Assembly: GCA_015487435.1 (NCBI GenBank)
Contig: WFPU01000009.1
Location: 1 to 23,343, forward strand
Source: Sulfurimonas sp.
GTDB taxonomy: Bacteria > Campylobacterota > Campylobacteria > Campylobacterales > Sulfurimonadaceae
DNA: 23,343 nucleotides
Direction: 5' to 3'
Below, one piece after another: positions 8,137 through 16,421 of this stretch. Position numbers and translations under genes: made by a program. Positions within the stretch are counted from its first letter, which is position 1. Every line of letters begins with the position of its first letter. Under the pieces are notes generated by a model that worked only from the letters and a program-made list of their open reading frames with translations, was not told where the DNA came from and made no database searches.

Positions 8137-10626
8137 TTACACCTTTTCTATCGAAGCTATATTAAAGCGATAACCGCTAAATAGAGCCTCTGAATTTAGA
8201 TTTGTATCAAAAGTTGGCAATATTACAATATCACCACTTATTTTATTATCACTCACAACATTAGCTACTAATTCGCCATTGTTTGTTTTAACTTTAACAG
8301 TATCACCCTCATTGAAATCACTACTATTTAAATAGTCAGCACTCATATATACACCACTCACTTCATCTAAGTTTGTAGTTTTATTTGTAAAATCATTAAA
8401 TTGTCTAACAGGGTTTGCCAAATAGATTAAGCTACCCTCTAATTTATCTTCATTTATTTGATCAACACTCTCATCAGCAGAAGTTTTTGTAGTTACATTT
8501 TCAAGAAGGTAACCACGATGTTCTACACCATCATTATCATAATGATTTGGTAAACAATCAAAATCTACTGCTTTAAATCCATTTGCAATTGGAAGTGAAG
8601 CTGTATAATCAATCGTTTGTGAACTATCTAATCCTAAAGCATTTGCAATATCATTTAATGTATATCCATTATAAGATAATGCGGCATTTGTTGGATTAAC
8701 TCTTTTATTGATTGAAGTTAAAGTCCCCTCTTGCTGATTAATAGCAGGCATATCTAAGTCGCCATCACCTAATGCAGATAAAGTAAAATCTCCTTTAGTG
8801 TTATAACCAACAACAGATGAACCAACCTCATCATCTAATTCACATATTAAACTTACACCTAATGTATTTGTTAATGCTGGAATCATTGTAATTTTAAATT
8901 CGGAATATTTTTCAATCAAAGCTAAAAGACGAGCACAATTTTTAGAGTTAGGATGGTTATATAGATCAGCTCCAGCAATTAGAGCAAAAGTATCTTTTTT
9001 CTTAAGATTTTTCTCTAGTTTTTCCATAAAAGAGTCATCAACACCTAAAATTTGTAAAAGTCTATTGTCATCAACAACAACTTCTTTTTCAACTTTTTTA
9101 GGAACCATTTTAGATTTTTCTACTTCAACCTCTTCCTCTTCGCCTGTCTCCTCGTTTACTTTCATCTCTTTAACTATCTCAATAACTTTCTCTTTAATAG
9201 TTTCAGTTACTGTTACTGTTTTTTCTGAATGAAATGATGCTAAATATTCAACTACCTCTGATGGAAGTTTTTCCTTCTCACCAAACAGATCTAAAATTAA
9301 ATAAAGTGCTGCTTCCTCTTGAAGAGGAGCGTGAGACACACTCATAATGCTTTTTCCAAGACCTTCAATTATAGGATCTTTTACAGGGTGGAAATAAAGT
9401 CCAGCACCTTTATTTACAGTCATAGAGTTATTTAGTGCATATCTTGCATTTGGATTATCACTTTTAAGTGCAGATCCAATTGAGATAACAAAATTGGAGT
9501 TATGCGTAGCTTTTAAGTCATTAGAATAAAGTTTAGTTCCACTAATTTCACTATAATTTTTCAAAAAAGTTTGGAAAGATTTAGCTTCATCATTTACAAG
9601 TTTAACACCAAGTTTTTCTTTTAAAGATTGTAATATATAAGCTTCTTCATTTGTTATAGTTGATGTGAATTTAATTGTATCGGCTTGTTTGAAAGCTTCA
9701 ACTGCTTTGGCAAATGCTACTTCATCTTTAGCTTTTACTCTATTTTCATAATCGAATCCATACCTACCAGCGCCACAAAGTGATACATAGTTCCACTCAT
9801 TCATAACACGATAAATTTTTTCATCTGAGTTTTCAATACTAGTATGCTTGACATCATAAGATATTTGACATCCAGCTGAACAATGACCACAAGTAGCTGG
9901 AATTTGTTTTAATTCCCAAGCATTTGTTTTGTACATAAACTGAGTATCAACAAGTGCGCCAACTGGACAAACAGCAGCACACTCACCACACGAAGTACAA
10001 TCAAGCATATCCTCACCACTCGTTAATCCAATAAGTGATTTGTTAAGCTTATTCCACATTGCATAAGCATCTTTTGGCATACTCTCTTTATACTCAGCCT
10101 CAAGCGGATCAGCTCCACGAGGTATAGTTTTAAGAGAGTTATCGCCAATCATATCTTTACATGCAGTTGAACATCTTTCACAAACAATACAAAGACCTGG
10201 ATCATAATGTAAATGACCCCAATCTACTGCATCTCTTTGCACATCTTTAACTGCATAACTTTGAGAATCAACACCCAGCTCTAATGTATAGTTTTGAAGT
10301 TCACACTCACCAGATTGATCACATACACCACATTGAAGAGGATGATTTACATCATATACTTCCATAATTGCACGGCGTTCTATCTCAATGTTTTCAGTTG
10401 AAGTTGTGATATTCATACCATTTTTACTTTTAGCATTACAAGCATACACTTGTTTGCCATCAGCTTCAACTAAACATATTCTACACGCAAGAGTTGGACT
10501 ACATCTTGTTAAATAACAAATTGCAGGTATAAATATATCATTTGCACGAGCTGCGTTTAATATAAATTCACCTTCTGTAGTACTAATCTCTTGATTATCA
10601 ATTGTAATTGTAATATTGCTACTCAT
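8137..10626 (-). CDS. nuoG: NADH-quinone oxidoreductase subunit G, second paralog (Fe-S rich)
   Basis: This 829-residue subunit carries Fe-S clusters from the electron-input module toward NuoI. Cluster ligands, N to C: [2Fe-2S] C37, C48, C51, C63; N5-type His/Cys3 H95, C99, C102, C108 (HPLQCGVCDQSGEC); ferredoxin sets C146, C149, C152, C156 and C210, C213, C216, C220; N7-type C246, C249, C253, C284. The rest is a degenerate molybdopterin-oxidoreductase fold without a cofactor signature. It is paralogous to the preceding gene over its whole length (both share DGDLDMPA-x-NQQEGT and LNDIANALG). It differs by a longer segment between the two ferredoxin sets and by a highly charged Glu/Lys/Val insertion at about 466-522. 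Its ATG overlaps the preceding gene by 8 bases. Confidence 0.95.
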   Translation of the reverse strand: MSSNITITIDNQEISTTEGEFILNAARANDIFIPAICYLTRCSPTLACRICLVEADGKQVYACNAKSKNGMNITTSTENIEIERRAIMEVYDVNHPLQCGVCDQSGECELQNYTLELGVDSQSYAVKDVQRDAVDWGHLHYDPGLCIVCERCSTACKDMIGDNSLKTIPRGADPLEAEYKESMPKDAYAMWNKLNKSLIGLTSGEDMLDCTSCGECAAVCPVGALVDTQFMYKTNAWELKQIPATCGHCSAGCQISYDVKHTSIENSDEKIYRVMNEWNYVSLCGAGRYGFDYENRVKAKDEVAFAKAVEAFKQADTIKFTSTITNEEAYILQSLKEKLGVKLVNDEAKSFQTFLKNYSEISGTKLYSNDLKATHNSNFVISIGSALKSDNPNARYALNNSMTVNKGAGLYFHPVKDPIIEGLGKSIMSVSHAPLQEEAALYLILDLFGEKEKLPSEVVEYLASFHSEKTVTVTETIKEKVIEIVKEMKVNEETGEEEEVEVEKSKMVPKKVEKEVVVDDNRLLQILGVDDSFMEKLEKNLKKKDTFALIAGADLYNHPNSKNCARLLALIEKYSEFKITMIPALTNTLGVSLICELDDEVGSSVVGYNTKGDFTLSALGDGDLDMPAINQQEGTLTSINKRVNPTNAALSYNGYTLNDIANALGLDSSQTIDYTASLPIANGFKAVDFDCLPNHYDNDGVEHRGYLLENVTTKTSADESVDQINEDKLEGSLIYLANPVRQFNDFTNKTTNLDEVSGVYMSADYLNSSDFNEGDTVKVKTNNGELVANVVSDNKISGDIVILPTFDTNLNSEALFSGYRFNIASIEKV

Positions 10627-12808
10627 TTATAACCTCTAATTTGACTTGATTGTATCTATAGTTTGAAGATTTTAAATCCATATCAAAAGTTGGGTTATAA
10701 GCAACCGTACCTTTCATATGTTTATCCACTTTAAAGTGTCTAATAAACTCAACACCTTTCACACTAAATTTTACATTGTCTCCCGATTTGATTTTCGATG
10801 CTATTGCAAACTGTTCTGAACCAACTAGCAACATCTTTTCATTAAGTTGCTTACAATCTTTTGTAAAAATACTAAATTGTCTTAATGGATTTCTTGAATA
10901 TACAACACTTCCATTAAATTCACCTAACTCACCTACTTCATCTAGTTTTAAATTTTCTTGATTTTGTGTTGCTTGTATTTTGTAACCACGATAAGCATTA
11001 CCAACATTATCAAAATAATTATCAAGATCATCAAATTCTGTATCTTTAAAACCTAATTTGGATGTATAATCAATAATATTATCACTCTTAACTCCAAGTG
11101 CATTTGCGATATCGTTCAACTCATATCCATTATATGTTGCACCTGCATTTAAGACAACCAAGCTTTTATCTATATTTACAAAAGTTCCCTCTTGTTGATT
11201 TAAGGCTGGCATATCTAAATCACCATCACCCTTAGCACTTAAAGTAAAATTTGAACTCACATTATAACCGACACTTAAACCAGCTTTAGCTTCATCTAAG
11301 TCACAAATTAAACTAACACCTAAGGTATTAGTAAATGGTGGTATAACCATAACTTTAAATAATCCACTTTTTTGTAAATAGCCAGCAATTGCCGCTATAT
11401 TGTTTGCTCTTGGATGATTAATCACGTCCTCGCCAATAATAAGGAGTGGATTCTCTTTTCTTTGGTAGTTTACTTTTAAAAGGGCAATTTCCTCTTCTGA
11501 AATATTACTCTCCCCACTTAAGTATCCAAAATCTAATGAGTCGTAGAACTCTTGTTGAGTTGATTTATCTTCAATAAATGTATCAGCTATCATAGACAAA
11601 GCTGCTTCTTCACTTCCCACTTCATTATTAATGTATAATGAAACAACATTTGAAATTGCATACTCCTCTACCGGCGCTATTGTACAAACAAATGCTTTTT
11701 TATATTTAACGGCTTGAGATGCTCCAAATTTAACCATAGGGTTATCACTCTCAATTGAGCAACCAACGCTAAGGATATATTCACTAGATTTTAAGTCATC
11801 TATAGTTGCGTTGTAAAGTGAAGTGTTTGCAAATTTAGCAAAACTTTTCATAAAATTTTGATAAGCTCTTGCTTCTTCATTAACAAGGTTAAATCCAAGT
11901 TTTTTCTTTAACTCGTTTAGTAAATAAGCCTCTTCATTTGTAATGATAGAGCTAAATAGAACATTTGATGCGTTTTTGAAAGCCTCAACTGCTTTATGGA
12001 AAGCTAAAGGATCTTTTGCCTCTACTTTATTTTCAAAGTCAAAACCAAATCTACCAGCTCCACATAAAGATGAAAAATCAGATTCATTTGTAACTCTTCT
12101 TATTCTGCCATCTTTGGATTCATAATTAAGTTGGCATGCACTTGAGCAGTGTGAACAAGAAGATGGTATCTTATCTAATTCCCACGCATTTACAGTGTAT
12201 TTAAATTCAGTCGATGCCATTGCACCAACTGGACAAACAGAGATACATTCCCCACATTGGATACAATTTGAAAGTTTAATATCTATATGAGATTTATACC
12301 CACCTGGTTTGATATAAAGTGCTTCATTACCAACAGTCTCATTACATACTGTTGTACATCTTTCACAAAGGATACAAAGAGCTGGGTCATAAGTATGTAT
12401 ACCCCATTTTTTCTTTTTACGCACTTGATCACGAACTGCAAAATTTTGCTCACCAACATCAAACTCTAAAGTTTTGTTTTGTAAGTCACACTCTCCACTC
12501 TTATCACAAACACCACACTGAAGAGGGTGATTAACATTATAAATCTTCATAATGTTTTGACGCTCATGGTACAAAGAATCAGAGTTAGTAATCACTTCAA
12601 TGCCTTCAACAGGCGGTGTATTACAAGAAAGTACAAAACCATCTTGCCCTTTAACTTCAATACAGCACATACGACACGACGCATTAGCAGATGCTTTAGG
12701 TAAGTAACACATAGTTGGTATATAAATGTTTTCGCGTCTTGCAACATCAAGAATAGTTTCACCTTTTGTAGCAGTTACTTCTTTTGAATCAATATAAAAT
12801 TTTATCAT
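10619..12808 (-). CDS. nuoG: NADH-quinone oxidoreductase subunit G, first paralog (Fe-S rich)
   Basis: A 729-residue NuoG. I start it at the ATG at 12808, six bases after GGAGG, rather than the TTG one codon earlier. Ligands: [2Fe-2S] C34, C45, C48, C62; N5-type H94, C98, C101, C107; ferredoxin sets C145, C148, C151, C155 and C182, C185, C188, C192 (NCIQCGECISVCPVGA); N7-type C218, C221, C225, C249. The two full ferredoxin sets resemble HoxU and Fe-hydrogenase N-termini more than E. coli NuoG, which has a single N4 cluster there. The C-terminal half is the cofactor-free molybdopterin-oxidoreductase-like domain. It sits 7 bases after the GltD-like fusion gene and overlaps the second nuoG, so both are probably made together. 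Both copies look intact. Confidence 0.95.
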   Translation of the reverse strand: MIKFYIDSKEVTATKGETILDVARRENIYIPTMCYLPKASANASCRMCCIEVKGQDGFVLSCNTPPVEGIEVITNSDSLYHERQNIMKIYNVNHPLQCGVCDKSGECDLQNKTLEFDVGEQNFAVRDQVRKKKKWGIHTYDPALCILCERCTTVCNETVGNEALYIKPGGYKSHIDIKLSNCIQCGECISVCPVGAMASTEFKYTVNAWELDKIPSSCSHCSSACQLNYESKDGRIRRVTNESDFSSLCGAGRFGFDFENKVEAKDPLAFHKAVEAFKNASNVLFSSIITNEEAYLLNELKKKLGFNLVNEEARAYQNFMKSFAKFANTSLYNATIDDLKSSEYILSVGCSIESDNPMVKFGASQAVKYKKAFVCTIAPVEEYAISNVVSLYINNEVGSEEAALSMIADTFIEDKSTQQEFYDSLDFGYLSGESNISEEEIALLKVNYQRKENPLLIIGEDVINHPRANNIAAIAGYLQKSGLFKVMVIPPFTNTLGVSLICDLDEAKAGLSVGYNVSSNFTLSAKGDGDLDMPALNQQEGTFVNIDKSLVVLNAGATYNGYELNDIANALGVKSDNIIDYTSKLGFKDTEFDDLDNYFDNVGNAYRGYKIQATQNQENLKLDEVGELGEFNGSVVYSRNPLRQFSIFTKDCKQLNEKMLLVGSEQFAIASKIKSGDNVKFSVKGVEFIRHFKVDKHMKGTVAYNPTFDMDLKSSNYRYNQVKLEVINE

Positions 12809-12818
12809 CAAGCCCCTC

Positions 12819-14861
12819 CTACTTCGCTACCATAGCAATATAATAACAACGCATACATCGCTCAGCTTCGCTTTGAGCTTGTTCTTTTGTAAAACCAAAA
12901 TTAACTTCTACATTATTATCTTTGCGACTATCAACATCTACTACTTCAGATTTTTGACGAGCAACTCCAGCTAACCAACCAGTAACTTTCTCTTTTTTAT
13001 CATAAACTTTCATCTTACGAAGGTGATCTTCCATAATTTCATCATCTGTTAATGTAATCTCTCCACCATTTTGGACAAATCTACTTATAACTGATGCACC
13101 ACGTTTAGCTTGACCAACTGCGTTTACAATTGTCATTGGGCCATATTCACAATCTCCAGAAGCAAAAATACCTTTACGAGAGGTCATATAATCAATACCA
13201 TTAGTTTTAATAGTAGCCCATGATGTCATCTCAAGTTCCCACTCACTAGGTAAGAAGCTCAAATCAGCTGCTTGTGAAACTGCAGGAATAAGATAATCAA
13301 CATCAAGACTAAAATCACCATCATCTATTTTAACTAATTGTGCACGACCACCATCTGGATCTGGAACAAGTTCAAACCTATTGAAATCAAGTGATTTTAG
13401 TACATCATCTTCATCATTCATTTTTTCAACTGCTGAATGAAAAATAAACTCTACACCCTCTTCAACAGCTTCATGATACTCCTCATATGTAGTGTTACGA
13501 ATAATTGTTTTTTCATCACGACGATATATCATAATAACTCTAGAAGCACCAGCACGGATAGAACAACGAACAACATCCATAGATGTAAACCCTCCACCAA
13601 CACACACTACTATTTTACCAGTCAAATCTACAAAGTCTGCATCTATTGCGTACTCTTTTTTCTGCTCTTTTGTTAAAGGAATATCAAATTTTTCATATAG
13701 ATTTATACGGTCTAGAAAATCAATAGCACCCCAATAACCTGTAATCTCTGGTCTTTCATTATCACAACGAACTTTTTTAGAAAGTCTAGTACCTGATGCA
13801 ATCATAATAGCATCATAAGTTGTTTCAAATTCACGCATCTCATCAGCAGTAACTTCGTGATTAATTATAAAATTAACACCTAAATCTTTAACAACTTCAA
13901 TATCTTGTGAGTATTTAGCCCACGGCATACGATACTCAGGTACTCCAACTGTAACTTCCCCACCAAGAACAGGTAATGCTTCATACACATCAACTTCAAT
14001 ACCATCAAGTGCTAAATAATATGCTGTAGTAAGTCCAGCTGGTCCAGCTCCAATTACAACTACTTTTTTGCCAGTTGGTGCTTTTTTCTTACCCTTATTT
14101 GGGTGAAAAAAACCTAAATTATGGTCAGTTTCATAGTCGGCTCCAAGACGCTTAAGTTCCATAATAGATATAGGAGAATCAAGATTAGATCTTCTACACT
14201 CATCTTCACAAGGGTGTGGACAAACACGCCCACAAGCATGTGCTAATGGCATAGTTTGACGAGTTGCACGAAGCGAATCATCAAGTCTAACATCACGAAC
14301 ACCCTCAATATAAGCAGGAATATCAACATGTGCTGGGCAAGCGTCCATACATGGAGCTGTTATTTTAGCTATATAATCTACATTCTCATGATAATGTTTT
14401 GATGGTTTTTGCTCATTTATACACTCTAAAAATGTATCTTCAAAGTGTGTCATCAAATCAATTAATGGATTTGGTACAGTTTTTCCAATCTCACATTTAG
14501 ATGTAAGTTGCATACTTTTACCAATCTCTTTTAAGTGATCCATATCAGAAACTGTGCCCTCACCACGAGCAATTTTATCTAATAAATCGTATAAAATACG
14601 TCCACCCCATCTACCAGGGGCACATCTTCCACATGCTTGGGAATATTCTTGATATTGATGAGCATATTCAGTTGCAAGTTTTACAACATCAACATCTTTA
14701 TCAAACAGAGCTACTCCATCCCAACCGATAAATGCTTTTGAAGAAGAGTGCTCATTATATTGTTCTGGTAACTTATATGCTGATTCCTCCCAAGAATCCT
14801 CATCTTTACCAATATTATTGATATGCTCTTCACGCCAAGTCGAGAAATATACTTTACTCAA
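12819..14861 (-). CDS. NuoF Fe-S fragment fused to GltD-like FAD/NAD(P)H oxidoreductase (complex I input subunit)
   Basis: This 680-residue protein takes the place of NuoF. Residues 65-150 match the C-terminal [4Fe-4S] (N3) domain of NuoF: ACGRCAPGRWGG, then C123. The third ligand of the usual C-x2-C-x2-C is Gly83. Residues 165-235 are a GltD-type Fe-S domain (C171, C175, C210, C214, C218, C222). Then come an FAD Rossmann fold (VVVIGAGPAG, 267-276), an NAD(P)H fold (GGGFTSMD at 422-429, YRR at 446-448), the second FAD motif with GD at 569-570, and a terminal RCMRC pair (C669, C672). The FMN/NADH fold and SLBB domain of true NuoF are absent. The start is a TTG at 14861: an in-frame stop lies two codons upstream, and the next ATG (residue 107) would remove the cysteine motif. 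Probable role: oxidise NAD(P)H or a reduced carrier and pass electrons to NuoG. Donor identity is inference. Confidence 0.88.
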   Translation of the reverse strand: MSKVYFSTWREEHINNIGKDEDSWEESAYKLPEQYNEHSSSKAFIGWDGVALFDKDVDVVKLATEYAHQYQEYSQACGRCAPGRWGGRILYDLLDKIARGEGTVSDMDHLKEIGKSMQLTSKCEIGKTVPNPLIDLMTHFEDTFLECINEQKPSKHYHENVDYIAKITAPCMDACPAHVDIPAYIEGVRDVRLDDSLRATRQTMPLAHACGRVCPHPCEDECRRSNLDSPISIMELKRLGADYETDHNLGFFHPNKGKKKAPTGKKVVVIGAGPAGLTTAYYLALDGIEVDVYEALPVLGGEVTVGVPEYRMPWAKYSQDIEVVKDLGVNFIINHEVTADEMREFETTYDAIMIASGTRLSKKVRCDNERPEITGYWGAIDFLDRINLYEKFDIPLTKEQKKEYAIDADFVDLTGKIVVCVGGGFTSMDVVRCSIRAGASRVIMIYRRDEKTIIRNTTYEEYHEAVEEGVEFIFHSAVEKMNDEDDVLKSLDFNRFELVPDPDGGRAQLVKIDDGDFSLDVDYLIPAVSQAADLSFLPSEWELEMTSWATIKTNGIDYMTSRKGIFASGDCEYGPMTIVNAVGQAKRGASVISRFVQNGGEITLTDDEIMEDHLRKMKVYDKKEKVTGWLAGVARQKSEVVDVDSRKDNNVEVNFGFTKEQAQSEAERCMRCYYIAMVAK

Positions 14862-14870
14862 AACTCACCC

Positions 14871-15095
14871 TTATCCTTTTTTAACAACGATAGTCCAGTC
14901 GACTTCATTGAATTTTAATGAGTTTAATAGATCATATCCACACTCTTTTACTAAGTCTGCTGAATTTTGAATTGGAGTAAAATCACCAATTTCAAATAAA
15001 AAAATAGCAACTTCACCAACCTTATGCTCATCTAAAATCTCTTTCATACGAGGCTCATAATTATCTTTTAAATGTCTTAAGTCATATCTTTTCAT
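14871..15095 (-). CDS. Small NuoE-replacement protein of Campylobacterota complex I
   Basis: A 74-residue acidic-basic protein in the nuoE position, between nuoD and the NuoF/GltD-like gene. It ends in the characteristic NSLKFNEVDWTIVVKK, the pattern I recall for the short HP1264/Cj1575-type proteins that replace NuoE in Helicobacter and Campylobacter. It has a single cysteine (C52), so it cannot hold the four-cysteine [2Fe-2S] cluster of a real NuoE. It probably docks the electron-input subunit or donor protein to the peripheral arm. ATG at 15095 follows AAGGA about 10 bases away. Annotation as 'NuoE' would overstate homology. Confidence 0.8.
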   Translation of the reverse strand: MKRYDLRHLKDNYEPRMKEILDEHKVGEVAIFLFEIGDFTPIQNSADLVKECGYDLLNSLKFNEVDWTIVVKKG

Positions 15096-15172
15096 TAATT
15101 CAAATCCTTACTATCAACTAGGCTTTGCACTCTAAGTTGGCTATTAGTATTTGCTTTTGTTAAACTAATCAT
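15095..15172 (-). CDS. Possible 25-codon micro-ORF linking nuoD and the nuoE-like gene
   Basis: The 73-base gap after nuoD is not empty. An ATG at 15170-15172 overlaps the nuoD stop in an ATGA, is preceded by GAGG seven bases upstream, and opens a frame of 25 sense codons beginning MISLTKANTNSQL. It ends in a TAA that overlaps the next ATG by one base (TAATG). The junction types are those used elsewhere in this operon. The product is polar, has no motif, and matches nothing I recognise. It may be a real micropeptide, a leader that couples translation across the gap, or chance; 25 open codons alone are weak evidence. Confidence 0.35.
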   Translation of the reverse strand: MISLTKANTNSQLRVQSLVDSKDLN

Positions 15173-16410
15173 CTGTCAACCTCACCAAATACAATATTAG
15201 TAGTCCCTATTATAGAAACAACATCTGGAATATAGTGACCGGGAAGAAGGTCTGTTAAAATGCCTGTGTGCCAAAAAGATGGTGCACGAATTTTTAATCT
15301 ATATGGATATGCGCCACCTTGAGAATTGATAAAATATCCAAGTTCACCTTTTGGTGATTCAGTTGCAATATATACTTCTCCAACAGGTGGTCTCATACCT
15401 TGTGTTACAAGAACAAAATGTTGCATAAGAGAATAGTTTTGAGTCATAATATCAAGCTTTGGAGCAGAGATATATTTCGGAGAATGTGCCATCAACTCAG
15501 TTTGATTATTTATCTGCGTTTTTTTATACATATCAATAGTTTGATAAAGAATTTTTGCTGATTCTCTCATCTCTTCCATATATACACGATAACGAGCATA
15601 GTTATCACCCTTGTCAGACCATGGTACTCTAAATTCTACTTCATCATAAAGCTCATATGGTTCATCTTTACGAATATCCCAAGCAACTCCAGATGCTCTA
15701 AGCATTGGACCGCTGCAGCCCCATGAAAGTGCCATCTCTGTAGATATTACCCCAACCTCTTCCATTCTCATTAACCAGATACGATTTTTATCTAGTAGGT
15801 CTTCATAATCTTTAATAGCTTGAGGAAAGTTATCAAGAAAATTTTTAAGCTGATCTATAAATGTATCTTGAATATCTAAAGGGACACCACCAATACGGAT
15901 AGCTGAATGAGTTAATCTTGCTCCACAATAGCCCTCAATAATATCCATTAAATATTCACGCTCACGAAATGCATAAAGAAATACTGTCATTGCACCAATA
16001 TCAAGTGCAGTAGTTGCCAACCAAAACAGGTGAGACATTAAACGGTTTATCTCTAAAAGCATCATACGGATAACTTTTGCACGACGAGGCACTTCAAGTC
16101 CTACTAGTTTTTCAACTGCTAATGCAAATCCATAGTTATTTGAAGATGAAGCGATATAATCCATACGATCTGTAGTTGGCATGAATTCATTATAAATCAT
16201 GTTTTCAGCCATTTTTTCCATACCACGATGTAGATAACCAACATCTGGATGGGCTTTTACAATTTGTTCTTGTTGAAGATGAAGCATTAAACGAAGCTGA
16301 CCGTGGGCAGATGGATGCTGTGGACCAAAGTTTAATACTAATTCATTGTCATCTCTATCAAAAGTGATATTTTCAAAAAACGGTGTTAATCTATTTTTTA
16401 TTTGTGCCAT
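15169..16410 (-). CDS. nuoD: NADH-quinone oxidoreductase subunit D (49-kDa, quinone site)
   Basis: A 413-residue hydrogenase-large-subunit-like protein that forms the quinone-binding cavity with NuoB. FGPQHPSAHG (28-37) supplies H32 and H36; MDYIASSSNN supplies Y85, the quinone head-group tyrosine (Y87 in Thermus). DVGYLHRGMEK follows at 56-66, and the chain ends with the typical IGTTNIVFGEVDR. NuoC and NuoD are separate genes here, unlike the NuoCD fusion of E. coli. A GGTGG ribosome binding site precedes the ATG at 16410, 11 bases after nuoC. Confidence 0.97.
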   Translation of the reverse strand: MAQIKNRLTPFFENITFDRDDNELVLNFGPQHPSAHGQLRLMLHLQQEQIVKAHPDVGYLHRGMEKMAENMIYNEFMPTTDRMDYIASSSNNYGFALAVEKLVGLEVPRRAKVIRMMLLEINRLMSHLFWLATTALDIGAMTVFLYAFREREYLMDIIEGYCGARLTHSAIRIGGVPLDIQDTFIDQLKNFLDNFPQAIKDYEDLLDKNRIWLMRMEEVGVISTEMALSWGCSGPMLRASGVAWDIRKDEPYELYDEVEFRVPWSDKGDNYARYRVYMEEMRESAKILYQTIDMYKKTQINNQTELMAHSPKYISAPKLDIMTQNYSLMQHFVLVTQGMRPPVGEVYIATESPKGELGYFINSQGGAYPYRLKIRAPSFWHTGILTDLLPGHYIPDVVSIIGTTNIVFGEVDR

Positions 16411-16421
16411 ATTTTACCACC

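Noticed and set aside
12287..12534. Plus-strand frames antisense to the first nuoG
   Set aside because: They mirror the conserved cysteine region on the other strand, with no start signal or domain.
13437..13737. Overlapping plus-strand frames of about 80 codons inside the NuoF/GltD-like gene
   Set aside because: They are antisense shadows of a conserved FAD/NAD(P)H region; the Cys/Thr/Ser-rich translations look random.
14871..15095. Calling the 74-aa protein a genuine NuoE
   Set aside because: It is less than half the length of NuoE and has one cysteine instead of the four needed for the [2Fe-2S] cluster.
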